In this document: one piece after another, positions 24,183-33,632 of the stretch
How positions within the stretch are numbered: position 1 is the first letter of the stretch
Layout: each line of letters opens with the position of its first letter
NCBI RefSeq assembly: GCF_000600335.2
Contig: NZ_KK088561.1
Coordinates: 16,690 to 80,689 of the forward strand
Direction: 5' to 3'
Source: Rubellimicrobium mesophilum DSM 19309
GTDB lineage: Bacteria; Pseudomonadota; Alphaproteobacteria; Rhodobacterales; Rhodobacteraceae
Length of the DNA: 64,000 nt
Made by a program: the position numbers and the translations under genes
The notes under the pieces: model-generated
The model's input: the letters and a program-made list of their open reading frames with translations, nothing else
Told to the model about the DNA's origin: nothing
Database searches by the model: none

Positions 24183-25112
24183 ATGACCCTCGCCCTCGAC
24201 CATCGCAGCGACAGCAGCCTCGCCTGGCGCAACCGGCTCGCCGCCTGGACTCCGCGCCTCGTGCTGCTGCCGACGATCCTGGCGAGCGTGCTCTACGTCC
24301 TGATCTTCACGCTTTGGACGCTCTGGATCTCGGTCTCGAATTCCACGCTGCTCCCGAACCTGACCTACGGCGGCTTCAAGCACTACGTCGCGCTCTGGAA
24401 TCACCAGCGCTGGACCATCGCCTACACGAACCTCTTTGTCTTCGGCTCGCTCTACGTCCTGGGCTCGCTGATCCTCGGGACCTTCCTCGCGATTTTGATC
24501 GACCAGCGGGTGCGGGGCGAGAGCGTCTGGCGCGCGATCTACCTCTACCCCCTCGCCATCTCCTTCGTCGTCACCGGCACCTCCTGGCGCTGGATCCTCG
24601 ATCCCTCCACCGGCATCGAGGCGATGCTCAGGAACATGGGCTTCGAGAACGCGAGCTTCGACTGGATCGTCAACCGCGACATGGCGATCTACTGCGTCGT
24701 CATCGCCGGGATGTGGCAGGCCTCAGGCTTCGCCATGGCGCTGATCCTCGCGGGCCTGCGCTCGGTGGACCAGGACCTCATCAAGGCCGCGCAGATCGAC
24801 GGGGCCTCCATGGCCCGCATCTACCGGCGCGTGGTGCTGCCCTCGATCCGCCCGATCTTCGTCGCGGTGCTGGTGATCCTGCTCCAGTTCGCGATCAAGA
24901 CCTTCGACCTCGTCTATGCCCTCACCGGCGGCGGCCCCGGACTCTCGACCAACGTGCCGGCCATCTACGTCTACGACCTGATGTTCCAGCGCGGCCAGAT
25001 CGGGCAGGGCGCTGCGGCGGCGATCATGATCCTGCTGGCCCTCGCGGCCGTCCTCGTCCCCTACGCCCTCTACATGGCCTGGCGCCAGCGCCGGGAGGCC
25101 GCAAATGGCTGA
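24183..25112 (+). CDS. ABC transporter permease (MalF-like)
   Basis: A permease of 309 residues. A short hydrophilic N-terminus and a first helix (LLPTILASVLYVLIFTLWTL, near residues 30-50) precede five more helices. The EAA loop is near residues 198-218 (AAQIDGASMARIYRRVVLP), followed by the family segment FDLVYALTGGGP. AAGGA lies just upstream of the ATG at 24183. It overlaps the next permease by 8 bases and partners with it. Confidence 0.9.
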   Translation: MTLALDHRSDSSLAWRNRLAAWTPRLVLLPTILASVLYVLIFTLWTLWISVSNSTLLPNLTYGGFKHYVALWNHQRWTIAYTNLFVFGSLYVLGSLILGTFLAILIDQRVRGESVWRAIYLYPLAISFVVTGTSWRWILDPSTGIEAMLRNMGFENASFDWIVNRDMAIYCVVIAGMWQASGFAMALILAGLRSVDQDLIKAAQIDGASMARIYRRVVLPSIRPIFVAVLVILLQFAIKTFDLVYALTGGGPGLSTNVPAIYVYDLMFQRGQIGQGAAAAIMILLALAAVLVPYALYMAWRQRREAANG

Positions 25113-26007
25113 CGTCACCCTCGCCCGGGACTTCGACCCGCTCGCCACCGGAGGCCTGCGCCGCAAGGTCCGCGCCAAGACGCTCGTCTACGTCCTCCTG
25201 ACCCTCTTCGCGGCCTTCTACCTCATCCCGATCCTGATCGTGCTGCTCAACTCCTTCCGCGAGCTGCCCGAGATCAATCGCACCGGCTTCTTCGCCATAC
25301 CGCGAAGCTTCTCCGTCCAGCCGTGGAATGAGGCGCTCAACACTTTCTGCGTCGTCGGCACCTGCGAGGGCATCCGCCCCTTCTTCCTGAACTCCATCCT
25401 CATGGCCGTCCCCGCGACGGCCATCTCCACCGCCATCGGCCTCGTGAACGGCTACATCCTCTCCATGTGGCGCTTCCGGGGGTCCGAATGGCTCTTCGGC
25501 TTCATCACCCTCGGGGTCTTCCTCCCCGCGCAGATGACGCTGCTGCCCTGGGCCTACATCCTCGGGAACGCGGGGCTCACGAACACCATTACCGGCCTCG
25601 TACTGATCCACACCGTCCAGGGCCTGAGCTTCACGACGCTCTTCTGCCGCAACTACTTCGTCAACATCCCCGACGACCTCATCAAGGCCGCCCGGATCGA
25701 CGGCGCAGGCTTCTGGCGCATCTTCCGCCGGATCGTCCTGCCGCTCTCGCCGCCCATCGTGATCGTCACCGTGATCTGGCAGTTCACCGGCATCTGGAAC
25801 GACTTCATCTACGGGGTGATCTTCTCCTCGGGCGACAAGCAGCCCATCACCTCGGCGCTGATCGCCCTCACCGCCGGCGCCACCTCGGTCCGCTACCACA
25901 ATGTCGAGGCCGCCGCCGTGCTCATGGCGGCCGTCCCCCCGCTCCTCGTCTACCTGTTCGGCGGCAAGTACTTCATGCGCGGCCTGACGCAGGGCGCGGT
26001 CAAGTAG
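25105..26007 (+). CDS. ABC transporter permease (MalG-like)
   Basis: A permease of 300 residues with about six helices. The first helix is near residues 28-48 (LVYVLLTLFAAFYLIPILIV), the EAA loop AARIDGAGFWRIFRRIVLP is near 195-215, and the typical end is KYFMRGLTQGAVK. It overlaps the upstream permease by 8 bases and ends 8 bases before the ATPase start. It completes the membrane part of the second MalEFGK-type transporter. Confidence 0.9.
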   Translation: MADVTLARDFDPLATGGLRRKVRAKTLVYVLLTLFAAFYLIPILIVLLNSFRELPEINRTGFFAIPRSFSVQPWNEALNTFCVVGTCEGIRPFFLNSILMAVPATAISTAIGLVNGYILSMWRFRGSEWLFGFITLGVFLPAQMTLLPWAYILGNAGLTNTITGLVLIHTVQGLSFTTLFCRNYFVNIPDDLIKAARIDGAGFWRIFRRIVLPLSPPIVIVTVIWQFTGIWNDFIYGVIFSSGDKQPITSALIALTAGATSVRYHNVEAAAVLMAAVPPLLVYLFGGKYFMRGLTQGAVK

Positions 26008-26015
26008 GAACCCCC

Positions 26016-27122
26016 ATGTCCAGCCTCACCATCCACGACCTCCGCAAGAGCTTCGGCGCCGTCGAGGTCCTCAAGGACATCAATCTCGAGGCCCGCCCCG
26101 GCGAGTTCATCGCCCTGGTCGGCCCCTCGGGTTGCGGAAAGTCCACGCTCCTCGCCATGATCGCCGGGCTGGAAAGCGTCTCCTCCGGCGAGATCCGAAT
26201 CGACGGCCGCCTCGTCAACGACGTGGCCCCCCGCGACCGCGACATCGCCATGGTCTTCCAGAGCTACGCGCTCTACCCGACGATGACGGTCAAGGAGAAC
26301 ATGGCCTTCGGCATGGAGAGCCGCGGCGTCCCCAAGGCGGACCAGGAGAAGGCCATTGCCCGCGTGGCGTCACTCCTCCAGATCGAGCCGCTCCTCAGGC
26401 GCAAGCCCGCCCAGCTCTCCGGCGGGCAGCGCCAGCGCGTCGCCATGGGCCGGGCGCTGGTCCGCGACCCGAAGCTCTTCCTCTTCGACGAGCCCCTCTC
26501 CAACCTCGACGCCAAGCTCCGGGTCGAGATGCGGACCGAGATCAAGAAGCTCCACCACCGCGTCGCCAAGACCACGATCTATGTCACCCACGACCAGATC
26601 GAGGCCATGACCCTCGCAAGCCGCATCGCCGTGATGCACAAGGGGGTGCTCCAGCAGTTCGACGAGCCCCAGGTGATCTACGAGCGTCCCGCCAACATCT
26701 TCGTCGCGGGCTTCATGGGAAGCCCCTCGATGAACTTCCTCGCCGCCCGCACGGCCTCGCTCGACGGCGCCGCCGCGGTGGCGCTGGACCTGCCCGAGGG
26801 CGAGTCCGTCCTGCCCCTCCCCACCGGCACGAAGCCCCAAAAGGCCCCCGGCCAGCCCGTCATCCTCGGCATCCGACCCGAGCACTTCACCGTCGCCCAC
26901 CGCGCGCAGCCCGGGCAGACCGCGCTCGGCCGCCTCCGCCTCCCCGTCGAGGTGGTCGAGCCCACCGGCTCCGAGACCATGGTCGTCCTCCGCGCCGGCG
27001 ACACCGAGATCACCGCCCGCTACGAGCCCGCCGACGCCCCCAAGGTCGGCCAGACGGCCGATCTCCTCGTGGACATGGCCAAGGCCTGCCTCTTCGACCC
27101 GGTGACCGAAGCACGCCTATGA
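26016..27122 (+). CDS. ABC transporter ATP-binding protein (MalK/UgpC type)
   Basis: An ATPase of 368 residues. Walker A is GPSGCGKST (about residues 36-44), the Q-loop VFQSYALYPT, the signature LSGGQRQRVAMGRA, Walker B LFLFDEPLSNLDAKL and the switch His YVTHDQIEAMT. The C-terminal TOBE region includes GIRPEHFTVA and VVEPTGSETMVVL. The ATG at 26016 lies 8 bases after the permease stop and the gene overlaps the next SDR by ATGA. It energises the 22768-26007 transporter. Confidence 0.92.
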   Translation: MSSLTIHDLRKSFGAVEVLKDINLEARPGEFIALVGPSGCGKSTLLAMIAGLESVSSGEIRIDGRLVNDVAPRDRDIAMVFQSYALYPTMTVKENMAFGMESRGVPKADQEKAIARVASLLQIEPLLRRKPAQLSGGQRQRVAMGRALVRDPKLFLFDEPLSNLDAKLRVEMRTEIKKLHHRVAKTTIYVTHDQIEAMTLASRIAVMHKGVLQQFDEPQVIYERPANIFVAGFMGSPSMNFLAARTASLDGAAAVALDLPEGESVLPLPTGTKPQKAPGQPVILGIRPEHFTVAHRAQPGQTALGRLRLPVEVVEPTGSETMVVLRAGDTEITARYEPADAPKVGQTADLLVDMAKACLFDPVTEARL

Positions 27123-27869
27123 CCTCCAAAGCCGTCTATCCCAGCCTCGAGGGCCGAGCGGCCCTCGTCACCGGCGGCGCGTCCGGCATCGGCGCGGCCA
27201 TCACGCGCGGCCTCGTCCGCAACAAGGCCCGCGTGGCCGTCCTCGACATCGACCGCGCGGCGGGCGAGGCGCTGGCGCGAGAGACCGGGGCGCTCTTCCT
27301 CCCCTGCGACCTCACCGACATCCCCGCCCTCAAGGCCGCCGTCGCGCAGGTGGAATCGCGGCTCGGCCCCATCCGCGCCCTCGTCAACAATGCCGCCAAC
27401 GACCAGCGCCACAAGCTTGGGGAGGTGACCGAGGACGACTGGGACCTCTCCCAGAACGTGAACGTCCGCCACCAGTTCTTCGCCACGCAGGCCGTCGTGC
27501 CCGGAATGCGGGATGCGGGGGGGCGGTGCGGTCGTCAACCTGTCCTCGGTCGCCTGGATGTTCGGCTCGCCCGACATGATCCCCTACACGACCGCCAAGG
27601 CGGCCATCGTCGGCATGACCCGCTCCATGGGTGCGGCGCTCGGCCCCATGGGCATCCGCGTCAACGCCGTCGCCCCCGGCGGCGTGATGACGGAGCGCCA
27701 GATGCGCCTCTGGCACACGCCTGAGACCAAGGTGCAGATGATCGAGAGGCAGGCCCTCAAGGCCGATCTGCTGGAGGACGACATCGCCGACGCCGTCCTG
27801 TTCCTCTGCTCGGACGACTCGGACATGATCACCAAGCAATGCCTGACCGTGGACGGGGGACTGAGATGA
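27119..27869 (+). CDS. SDR-family oxidoreductase, frameshifted
   Basis: Across two frames this is a normal SDR of about 249 residues. The cofactor motif is TGGASGIG (residues 17-24) and NNAAN precedes the break. After it come NLSS (Ser), YTTAK (Tyr/Lys) and the C-terminal LTVDGGLR. The break is in a run of seven G at 27517-27523, where six would keep the frame (..MRDAGGGAVVNLSS). Both halves are otherwise intact, so a sequencing error is likely. Its start overlaps the ATPase stop by ATGA and its end overlaps the isomerase start by ATGA, so it sits in the middle of a tightly coupled operon. Confidence 0.75.
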
Positions 27870-28891
27870 AGGACCACGCGACGTCGGAGGCCACCACCGG
27901 CACCCTCACCGTCGGCCTCAACCCCTACGGCCTGACCTACACGCTGGGCCTGCAAGGTGCCGGCACCCCTCGCGCGAACCCTCACGGCACCGGCCTCGAC
28001 GGCTTCATCGCCATTGCCGAGGAGATCGGCGCCCGGGTCCTCGAAATCCACCAGCCCTGGCTCGCCGCCCTCGATACGAACGGCCTCGCCAAGCTCCGCG
28101 ACCGCCTCCAGGCCGCCAACCTCACCCCCATCGTCAGCGCCGGCCTGTTCTGGCACCCGAACGAGGCCGCCCTCGACCAGGCCACCGCCCTTGGCGCCAC
28201 GACCGTCCGCATGGGCCTCTCGCCCATCCTCTGCGGCGACCGAAACGCCTTCGGGGCCGCCCAGTTCGCCCAGCAAGTCGCCAGCATCCGCGCCGACCTC
28301 GGCCGCCTCGCCCCCATCGCCGCCGACCGTGGCCTCACCATCGCCATCGAGAACCACCAGGACTTCGCCAGCGCCGAGCTCATGGCCTTCTGCGAGGAGG
28401 CGGGCGACAGCATCGGCATCACGCTCGACACCGGCAACAGCTTTCCGGTGGCCGAGGCGCCGATGGACTTCGTCCGCACCGCCGCGCCGCGCATCCGCCA
28501 CGTCCACCTCAAGGACTACCGCGTCCAGTTCACCGACCAAGGCTACCGCCTCGTCCGCTGCGCCATCGGTGACGGCGCGGTCCCGTTCCGCGAGATCTTC
28601 GCCCACCTCCTCGCCGACGGCCGCCACCTCACGGCCTCCCTGGAGCCCGGCGCGCTGGAGGCCCGCCACGTCCGGCTCTTCACCCCCGACTGGTGGCGCG
28701 GCTACGCCCCCAAGGACGCGCGCAGCCTCGCCGCCGCCCTGAGCGCCACCCAGGTGAACCTCCTCCCCGCGCACGAGGATTACCGCACCCCCTGGGAGGC
28801 CGAGGCCCCCGGCGAGGTCCTCCTTGCCTACGAGCGCGAGATGATGCTGAAAAGCGCCGCGAACATGCGCGCGCTGGGACTGATGGAGTAG
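27866..28891 (+). CDS. Sugar phosphate isomerase/epimerase (xylose-isomerase-like TIM barrel)
   Basis: A protein of 341 residues of the AP endonuclease 2 superfamily. Metal-site segments are IAIENHQDF (Glu), GITLDTGNSFP (Asp), HVHLKDY (His) and ASLEPGALE (Glu). The ATG at 27866 overlaps the SDR stop by ATGA; an upstream in-frame start would read into the SDR end. It is longer than the usual 270-300 residues because of a C-terminal helical tail of about 60 residues (EREMMLKSAANMRALGLME). It probably interconverts keto and aldo forms of the imported sugar or its oxidised product. Confidence 0.82.
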   Translation: MKDHATSEATTGTLTVGLNPYGLTYTLGLQGAGTPRANPHGTGLDGFIAIAEEIGARVLEIHQPWLAALDTNGLAKLRDRLQAANLTPIVSAGLFWHPNEAALDQATALGATTVRMGLSPILCGDRNAFGAAQFAQQVASIRADLGRLAPIAADRGLTIAIENHQDFASAELMAFCEEAGDSIGITLDTGNSFPVAEAPMDFVRTAAPRIRHVHLKDYRVQFTDQGYRLVRCAIGDGAVPFREIFAHLLADGRHLTASLEPGALEARHVRLFTPDWWRGYAPKDARSLAAALSATQVNLLPAHEDYRTPWEAEAPGEVLLAYEREMMLKSAANMRALGLME

Positions 28892-28894
28892 CCC

Positions 28895-29701
28895 ATGGAC
28901 AGGCCGTTGACCGGCAAGATCGCTTTCGTGACCGGCTCGGGCCGGGGCCTCGGCTGCGCGATGGCCGACAAGCTCGCGAGCCTCGGCGCCGACGTGGCGA
29001 TCCACGATATCGACGCCACGCGCTGCCAGCAATACGGCGAGGCGCAGCACATCGAGGAGGTGGCGGCCAGGATCGCCCGCCACGGCACCCGAGTCATCTA
29101 CGTCCTCGGCAACATCGGCGACCCCGAGGCCGTGGCCGAGATGTCCCGCAGGATCACCGAGGATCTCGGCACCGTGGACATCCTGGTGAACTGCGCGGGC
29201 GGGGACATCGGCTCCAAGGGCGGCAAGCCCAACCCGAACAACGCCCTCGACATCGCCTTGGAGGACATCCAGGTCGAGACCAACAACAACCTGATCGGCA
29301 CCTTCCTCGTGTCGCAGACCTTCGTCCGACCCATGCGCGACCGGGGCGAAGGGGTCGTCATCAACATCGCCTCCGCCGCCGCCCACATGGGCTGCACGCC
29401 CGAGGTGATCTACTCGACCCTCAAGGCCGCCGTGGTCCACTACACCCGCTGCCTCGCGCTGGAGATGCGCCCCTTCGGCGTCCGCGTGAACGCCGTCAGC
29501 CCCGGCCCGTCCAAGACCGCGCGCTTCCAGGCGACCCGCGTGACCGACCCCAACAAGATGGTCACGAACAACTCCCTCGACCGCTACGCCGACCCGGAGG
29601 AGATCGCCGACGCGGTAGCCTTCCTCGCCGGCCCGCAATCCCGCTTCATCCACGGCCAGGTCCTCCGCGTGGACGGCGGCCTCACCCTTTTCCCAGGCTG
29701 A
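28895..29701 (+). CDS. SDR-family oxidoreductase
   Basis: An SDR of 268 residues. The cofactor motif is TGSGRGLG (about residues 14-21), followed by DIDATRCQQY, NCAGG, NIASAAAHMG (Ser), YSTLK (Tyr/Lys) and the C-terminal LRVDGGLTLFPG. It contains an insertion after the second strand (QQYGEAQHIEEVA). The start is 4 bases after the isomerase stop. It is the second of four SDRs in this operon; the substrate is unknown. Confidence 0.85.
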   Translation: MDRPLTGKIAFVTGSGRGLGCAMADKLASLGADVAIHDIDATRCQQYGEAQHIEEVAARIARHGTRVIYVLGNIGDPEAVAEMSRRITEDLGTVDILVNCAGGDIGSKGGKPNPNNALDIALEDIQVETNNNLIGTFLVSQTFVRPMRDRGEGVVINIASAAAHMGCTPEVIYSTLKAAVVHYTRCLALEMRPFGVRVNAVSPGPSKTARFQATRVTDPNKMVTNNSLDRYADPEEIADAVAFLAGPQSRFIHGQVLRVDGGLTLFPG

Positions 29702-29706
29702 ACAGA

Positions 29707-30441
29707 ATGAACCTCCAAGGAAAGATCGCCATCGTCACCGCGGCGGGGCAGGGAATCGGCCGCGCCGTGGCCGAGCGCCTCATCGCCGAAGGGGCCGAGG
29801 TCCACGCCTCCGACCTCGACGCGGGCCTCATGGACGGCCTCGCCGCGGCCTCCGCCACCGCCGTCGACGCTACCAACCCCGAGGCCGTCGAGGCCTGGGT
29901 CTCCCGTTTCCCGCGCATCGACACGCTCGTCCACTGCGTGGGCTGGGTCCACCACGGCACCATCGAGGAATGCGGCCTGGACGACTGGCGCCGCAGCACC
30001 GCCATCACGCTGGACAGCGCCTATTACGTGATCCGCGCCGTCGTCCCCCGCATGAAGCAGCACGGCGGCAGCGTCACCGCCATCGCCTCGGTCGCCTCCT
30101 CGGTGAAGGGCTTCCCCAACCGCACCGCCTACGGCGCTCACAAGGCCGGGGTCATCGGCCTCATCAAGGCCTGCGCCGCCGACTACCTCAAGGCCGGGAT
30201 CCGCTTCAACGCGGTCAACCCCGGCACCGTGGACAGCCCGTCGCTCCGGGGCCGCATGGCCGCGCTCGCGGAAAAGCTGGGTGGCATGGAGGCCGCCGAG
30301 AAGTTCTTCCTCGACCGCCAGCCCTCCGGCCGCCTCGGCGTCCCGGAGGAGATCGCCGGCCTCTGCGCCTTCCTCGCCTCCGAGGACGCGCGCTTCATGA
30401 CGGGGCAGGCGCTCAACATCGACGGCGGCATCACCATCTGA
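29707..30441 (+). CDS. SDR-family oxidoreductase, 2-keto-3-deoxy-sugar-acid dehydrogenase-like
   Basis: An SDR of 244 residues. The cofactor motif is TAAGQGIG (residues 11-18), with ASVASSVKG (Ser), YGAHK (Tyr/Lys) and the C-terminal LNIDGGITI. The short [15 protein letters not shown] segment resembles 2-keto-3-deoxy-L-fuconate/rhamnonate dehydrogenases and cyclic alcohol SDRs. The start at 29707 lies 5 bases after the previous stop. It overlaps the next SDR gene by TGATG. The family assignment is by eye and the sugar-acid substrate is an inference. Confidence 0.8.
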   Translation: MNLQGKIAIVTAAGQGIGRAVAERLIAEGAEVHASDLDAGLMDGLAAASATAVDATNPEAVEAWVSRFPRIDTLVHCVGWVHHGTIEECGLDDWRRSTAITLDSAYYVIRAVVPRMKQHGGSVTAIASVASSVKGFPNRTAYGAHKAGVIGLIKACAADYLKAGIRFNAVNPGTVDSPSLRGRMAALAEKLGGMEAAEKFFLDRQPSGRLGVPEEIAGLCAFLASEDARFMTGQALNIDGGITI

Positions 30442-31193
30442 TGCCCGGCCTCTTCGACCTCTCGGGCCGCCGCGCCCTCGTCACCGGCTCCTCCCAGGGC
30501 ATCGGCCTCGCCCTCGCCAAGGGGCTGGCCGAGGCCGGCGCCCAGGTCATCCTCAACGGGCGCAACCGCGACAAGCTCGCCGAGGCGGCCGCCACGATCC
30601 CCGGCGCCGAAACGCTCCCCTTCGACGTGGCCGACCACGAGGCCGCCCGCGCCGCCATCGACTTCGCCGAATCGACGCAGGGCCCCATCGACATCCTCGT
30701 CAACAACGCCGGCATCCAGCACCGCGCGCCCCTGGAGGACTTCCCGCCCGACGCCTTCGAGCGGCTCCTCCAGACCAACATCGCCAGCGTCTTCCACGTG
30801 GGCCAGGCCTGCGCCCGCCACATGATCGGGCGCGGCAGGGGCCGAATCGTCAACGTGGCCTCCGTCAACGCCGCTATGGCCCGCTATTCCATCGCCCCCT
30901 ACACGGCCACCAAGGGCGCTGTCGTGAACCTCACCAAGGGCATGGCGACCGACTGGGCCCGCCACGGCCTCAACTGCAACGCCATCGCGCCGGGCTACAT
31001 CCGCACGCCGCTCAACGCCGCGCTCTGGTCCGACCCGACCTTCAACGACTGGCTCACCAGGCGCACCCCCGCCGGCCGCTGGGCCGAGCCCGAGGAACTC
31101 GTCGGCGCATGCGTCTTCCTTGCCTCGGACGCGGCCAGCTTCGTGAACGGCCACGTCCTCTACGTCGACGGCGGCATCACCGCCTGCCTCTGA
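30441..31193 (+). CDS. SDR-family oxidoreductase, gluconate 5-dehydrogenase-like
   Basis: An SDR of 250 residues with the layout of gluconate 5-dehydrogenase (IdnO/Ga5DH). It begins [19 protein letters not shown], then [21 protein letters not shown] (Ser), YTATK (Tyr/Lys), [14 protein letters not shown] and the C-terminal [11 protein letters not shown]. The IQHR segment after NNAG is typical of this subgroup. It is the last gene of the 22768-31193 operon. It likely reduces or oxidises a keto-sugar acid from the pathway. Confidence 0.83.
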   Translation: MPGLFDLSGRRALVTGSSQGIGLALAKGLAEAGAQVILNGRNRDKLAEAAATIPGAETLPFDVADHEAARAAIDFAESTQGPIDILVNNAGIQHRAPLEDFPPDAFERLLQTNIASVFHVGQACARHMIGRGRGRIVNVASVNAAMARYSIAPYTATKGAVVNLTKGMATDWARHGLNCNAIAPGYIRTPLNAALWSDPTFNDWLTRRTPAGRWAEPEELVGACVFLASDAASFVNGHVLYVDGGITACL

Positions 31194-31277
31194 CCTCGGC
31201 GTGGGCGCCTCCGGTCCGTCTTGGACAGGACCCGCGACCGCCTGCCGCACCCTGGACGCCGCGGTGCGGCGGCAACC

Positions 31278-31291
31278 TTGTTCCAGCACAA
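31278..31291. promoter_or_regulatory. FNR/NnrR-type box upstream of nirK
   Basis: TTGTTCCAGCACAA has the TTG-N8-CAA form recognised by FNR, DNR and NnrR regulators. Its centre is about 64 bases upstream of the nirK start at 31349, a usual activator position. A Crp/Fnr regulator without cysteines is encoded at 36400. Confidence 0.6.
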
Positions 31292-31348
31292 CGTTCACGA
31301 CCCCGTGTGATGGCAATGTCCTCTCGACACGCAACGAAGGAGAACATC

Positions 31349-32473
31349 ATGCTGTCGCGTAGAGCCGCCCTGATGGTTGGAGCAGGCCTCGCTGCCGCTC
31401 CCATGCTGGTCCGGACCGCCCAGGCCGAGACCGCGCCGATGGTGGCCGATGCCGCTCCGGTCGACCTCTCGAGCCTCCCCCGCATCCGGCGGGAGCTGGT
31501 CGCGCCGCCCTTCGTCCACGAGCACGAGCAGGTCGCGCCCGGCGGCCCCCGCGTCGTGGAGTTCACGATGGACATCCACGAGAAGGAGATCCAGGTCGCC
31601 GACGACGCCTGGCTCCAGGCGATGACCTTCAACGGCTCGGTCCCGGGCCCGATGATGGTGGTCCACCAGGGCGACTACGTGGAGCTGACGCTCCGCAACC
31701 CGCCCGCCAACATGCTCCAGCACAACATCGACTTCCACGCCTCGACCGGCGCCCTGGGCGGCGGCGCGCTGACCCTCATCAACCCGGGCGAGCAGACGGT
31801 GCTCCGCTTCAAGGCGACGCGGGCCGGCTGCTTCACCTACCACTGCGCGCCGGGCGGCCCGATGATCCCCTGGCACGTCACCTCGGGCATGTCGGGCACG
31901 ATCATGGTCCTGCCGCGCGAAGGCCTCAAGGACCAGCACGGCCAGCCCATCGCCTATGACCGCGTGATCTACATCGGCGAGAACGACTTCTACATCCCCC
32001 GCGACGAGAACGGCGCCTTCAAGCGCTACGCCGATGCGTCGGAGGGCTACGAAGACACCGTCAACGTGATGAACAAGCTCATCCCGAGCCACGTCGTCTT
32101 CAACGGGGCCGTCGGCGCGCTCACGGGGGACAATGCCCTGACCGCGAAGGTCGGCGAACGGGTCCTCTTCGTCCACAACCAGGCCAACCGCGACACCCGC
32201 CCGCACCTCATCGGCGGCCACGGCGACCTCGTCTGGGAAGCGGGCAAGTTCGACAACGTCCCCGACGTGGACCTCGAGACCTGGTTCATCCGCGGCGGCA
32301 GCTCGGGCGCGGCGCTCTACAAGTTCCTGCAGCCGGGCCTCTACGCCTACGTGAACCACAACCTCATCGAGGCGGTGAACCTCGGCGCCACGGCCCACAT
32401 CAAGGTCGAGGGCGAGTGGAACAACGACCTCATGGAGCAGGTGATGGCGCCGACCCCCTATACGGGCGCCTGA
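31349..32473 (+). CDS. nirK: Copper-containing nitrite reductase
   Basis: NirK, 374 residues, reduces nitrite to NO in the periplasm. The signal [13 protein letters not shown] has a twin-arginine-like SRRAAL and is cleaved around AQA|ET. Type 1 and type 2 copper ligands are visible in [11 protein letters not shown] (two His), [15 protein letters not shown] (His-Cys and His) and TSGMSG (Met); the C-terminal type-2 His is in the second cupredoxin domain near [10 protein letters not shown] or YVNHNLIEA. The ATG at 31349 has GAAGGAGAA upstream. Electrons probably come from the pseudoazurin at 35843. A TTG-N8-CAA box lies upstream and nirV follows. Confidence 0.95.
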   Translation: MLSRRAALMVGAGLAAAPMLVRTAQAETAPMVADAAPVDLSSLPRIRRELVAPPFVHEHEQVAPGGPRVVEFTMDIHEKEIQVADDAWLQAMTFNGSVPGPMMVVHQGDYVELTLRNPPANMLQHNIDFHASTGALGGGALTLINPGEQTVLRFKATRAGCFTYHCAPGGPMIPWHVTSGMSGTIMVLPREGLKDQHGQPIAYDRVIYIGENDFYIPRDENGAFKRYADASEGYEDTVNVMNKLIPSHVVFNGAVGALTGDNALTAKVGERVLFVHNQANRDTRPHLIGGHGDLVWEAGKFDNVPDVDLETWFIRGGSSGAALYKFLQPGLYAYVNHNLIEAVNLGATAHIKVEGEWNNDLMEQVMAPTPYTGA

Positions 32474-32575
32474 TCCGCCGGATGACCCCGCCGGGGCAGC
32501 CTGGACGACGGGCGGAGAGGCGGGGCAGGGGGCGGCCGGACGGGGCCGCCCCCACTTTCTTCCAAGGAGGCTCAC

Positions 32576-33346
32576 ATGAAGATGTCGCTTGCGGCCCTGG
32601 CGGTCCTCGCCCTCGGCGCCTCGGCGTCCCTGCATGACCGCGCGCCCACGACGGGGCCCGAGCTGGTGACGGTCTCCGCCGGTTCCTGGGACTGGCGCCC
32701 TGCGGGGACCTGGCGCCAGGACGGCCGCCAGATGGACCCGCCGATCCAGCGGCTCGACGCGACCGAGCCTCTCCAGATCATGCGTTACCAAGTGAGCCGG
32801 GCCGACTACGCCACCTGCGTCGCCGACGGGGCCTGCATCGCCGCCGATCCCGGCCCCGCGGACGAGCCCCAGACCGGCGTGAGCTGGCACGACGCCACCG
32901 CCTACGCTGCCTGGCTCTCGGACCGCACGGGCCAGACCTGGCGCCTTCCCACCGACTCCGAGTGGCAGCGCGCCGCCGCCGAGCGCTGGACCGACGACGC
33001 CCTGGGCGGCGGCGACTGGACCGACCGCTGGCTCGTCCGCTACGACCGCGAGGCGGGCTTCGAGAAGGACCCCCTCGTCCGCCCGCAGGGCGCATGGGGC
33101 GCGAACTCCCATGGGGTCGAGGACCTCGCGGGCAACGTCTGGGAATGGACCGACGACTGCTCCACCAACGGCACGCTCGGCCCCGACGGCCGGCCCGCCG
33201 ATCGCGCGGACTACTGCGGCGCCCGCGTCGTGGAGGGCAAGCACCGCGCCGTGGTCATCGACTTCGTCCGGGACGCGAGCGCGGGCGGATGCGCCGCCGG
33301 CGTGCCGCCCGACCACCTGGGCTTCCGCCTCGTGCGCGAGGACTGA
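32576..33346 (+). CDS. nirV: NirV-like formylglycine-generating-enzyme-fold protein
   Basis: A secreted or periplasmic protein of 256 residues with an N-terminal signal (MKMSLAALAVLALGASAS) and an FGE-sulfatase/SUMF1 domain. Family motifs are QIMRYQVSRADYATCV, VSWHDATAYAAWLS, WRLPTDSEWQRAAAE, GNVWEWTDDC and HLGFRLVRED. NirV proteins of this type accompany nirK in many alphaproteobacteria, and their exact role is not settled. AAGGAGGC lies before the ATG. It is about 100 bases after nirK and probably on the same transcript. Confidence 0.9.
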   Translation: MKMSLAALAVLALGASASLHDRAPTTGPELVTVSAGSWDWRPAGTWRQDGRQMDPPIQRLDATEPLQIMRYQVSRADYATCVADGACIAADPGPADEPQTGVSWHDATAYAAWLSDRTGQTWRLPTDSEWQRAAAERWTDDALGGGDWTDRWLVRYDREAGFEKDPLVRPQGAWGANSHGVEDLAGNVWEWTDDCSTNGTLGPDGRPADRADYCGARVVEGKHRAVVIDFVRDASAGGCAAGVPPDHLGFRLVRED

Positions 33347-33632
33347 GCCACGCCGCTCCCTGGCCGCGACGTCCCCGAGGTCGCGCCCGGGGTCGTCCCT
33401 CCTGTCGCGCGGTCCTTTCCTTTCCTGCCGATCTCTCGTTCCATCGCCGATCCGCTCCGGCGCCATCGCCGTGGCGCATGGCAACGGCTCCGAACGCTCA
33501 ACGCTCTCCTCGCTTGCGCCGCCCGGACATGGGGCGCCGGCCCTTCTCGCGGCAGCGCCGCCGGACGTGAGCGTCGTTGAAGCTGGGGCAACGGTTGCGC
33601 CGTGATGGTCGCATCGTGCAGGAAGGTCGGCG

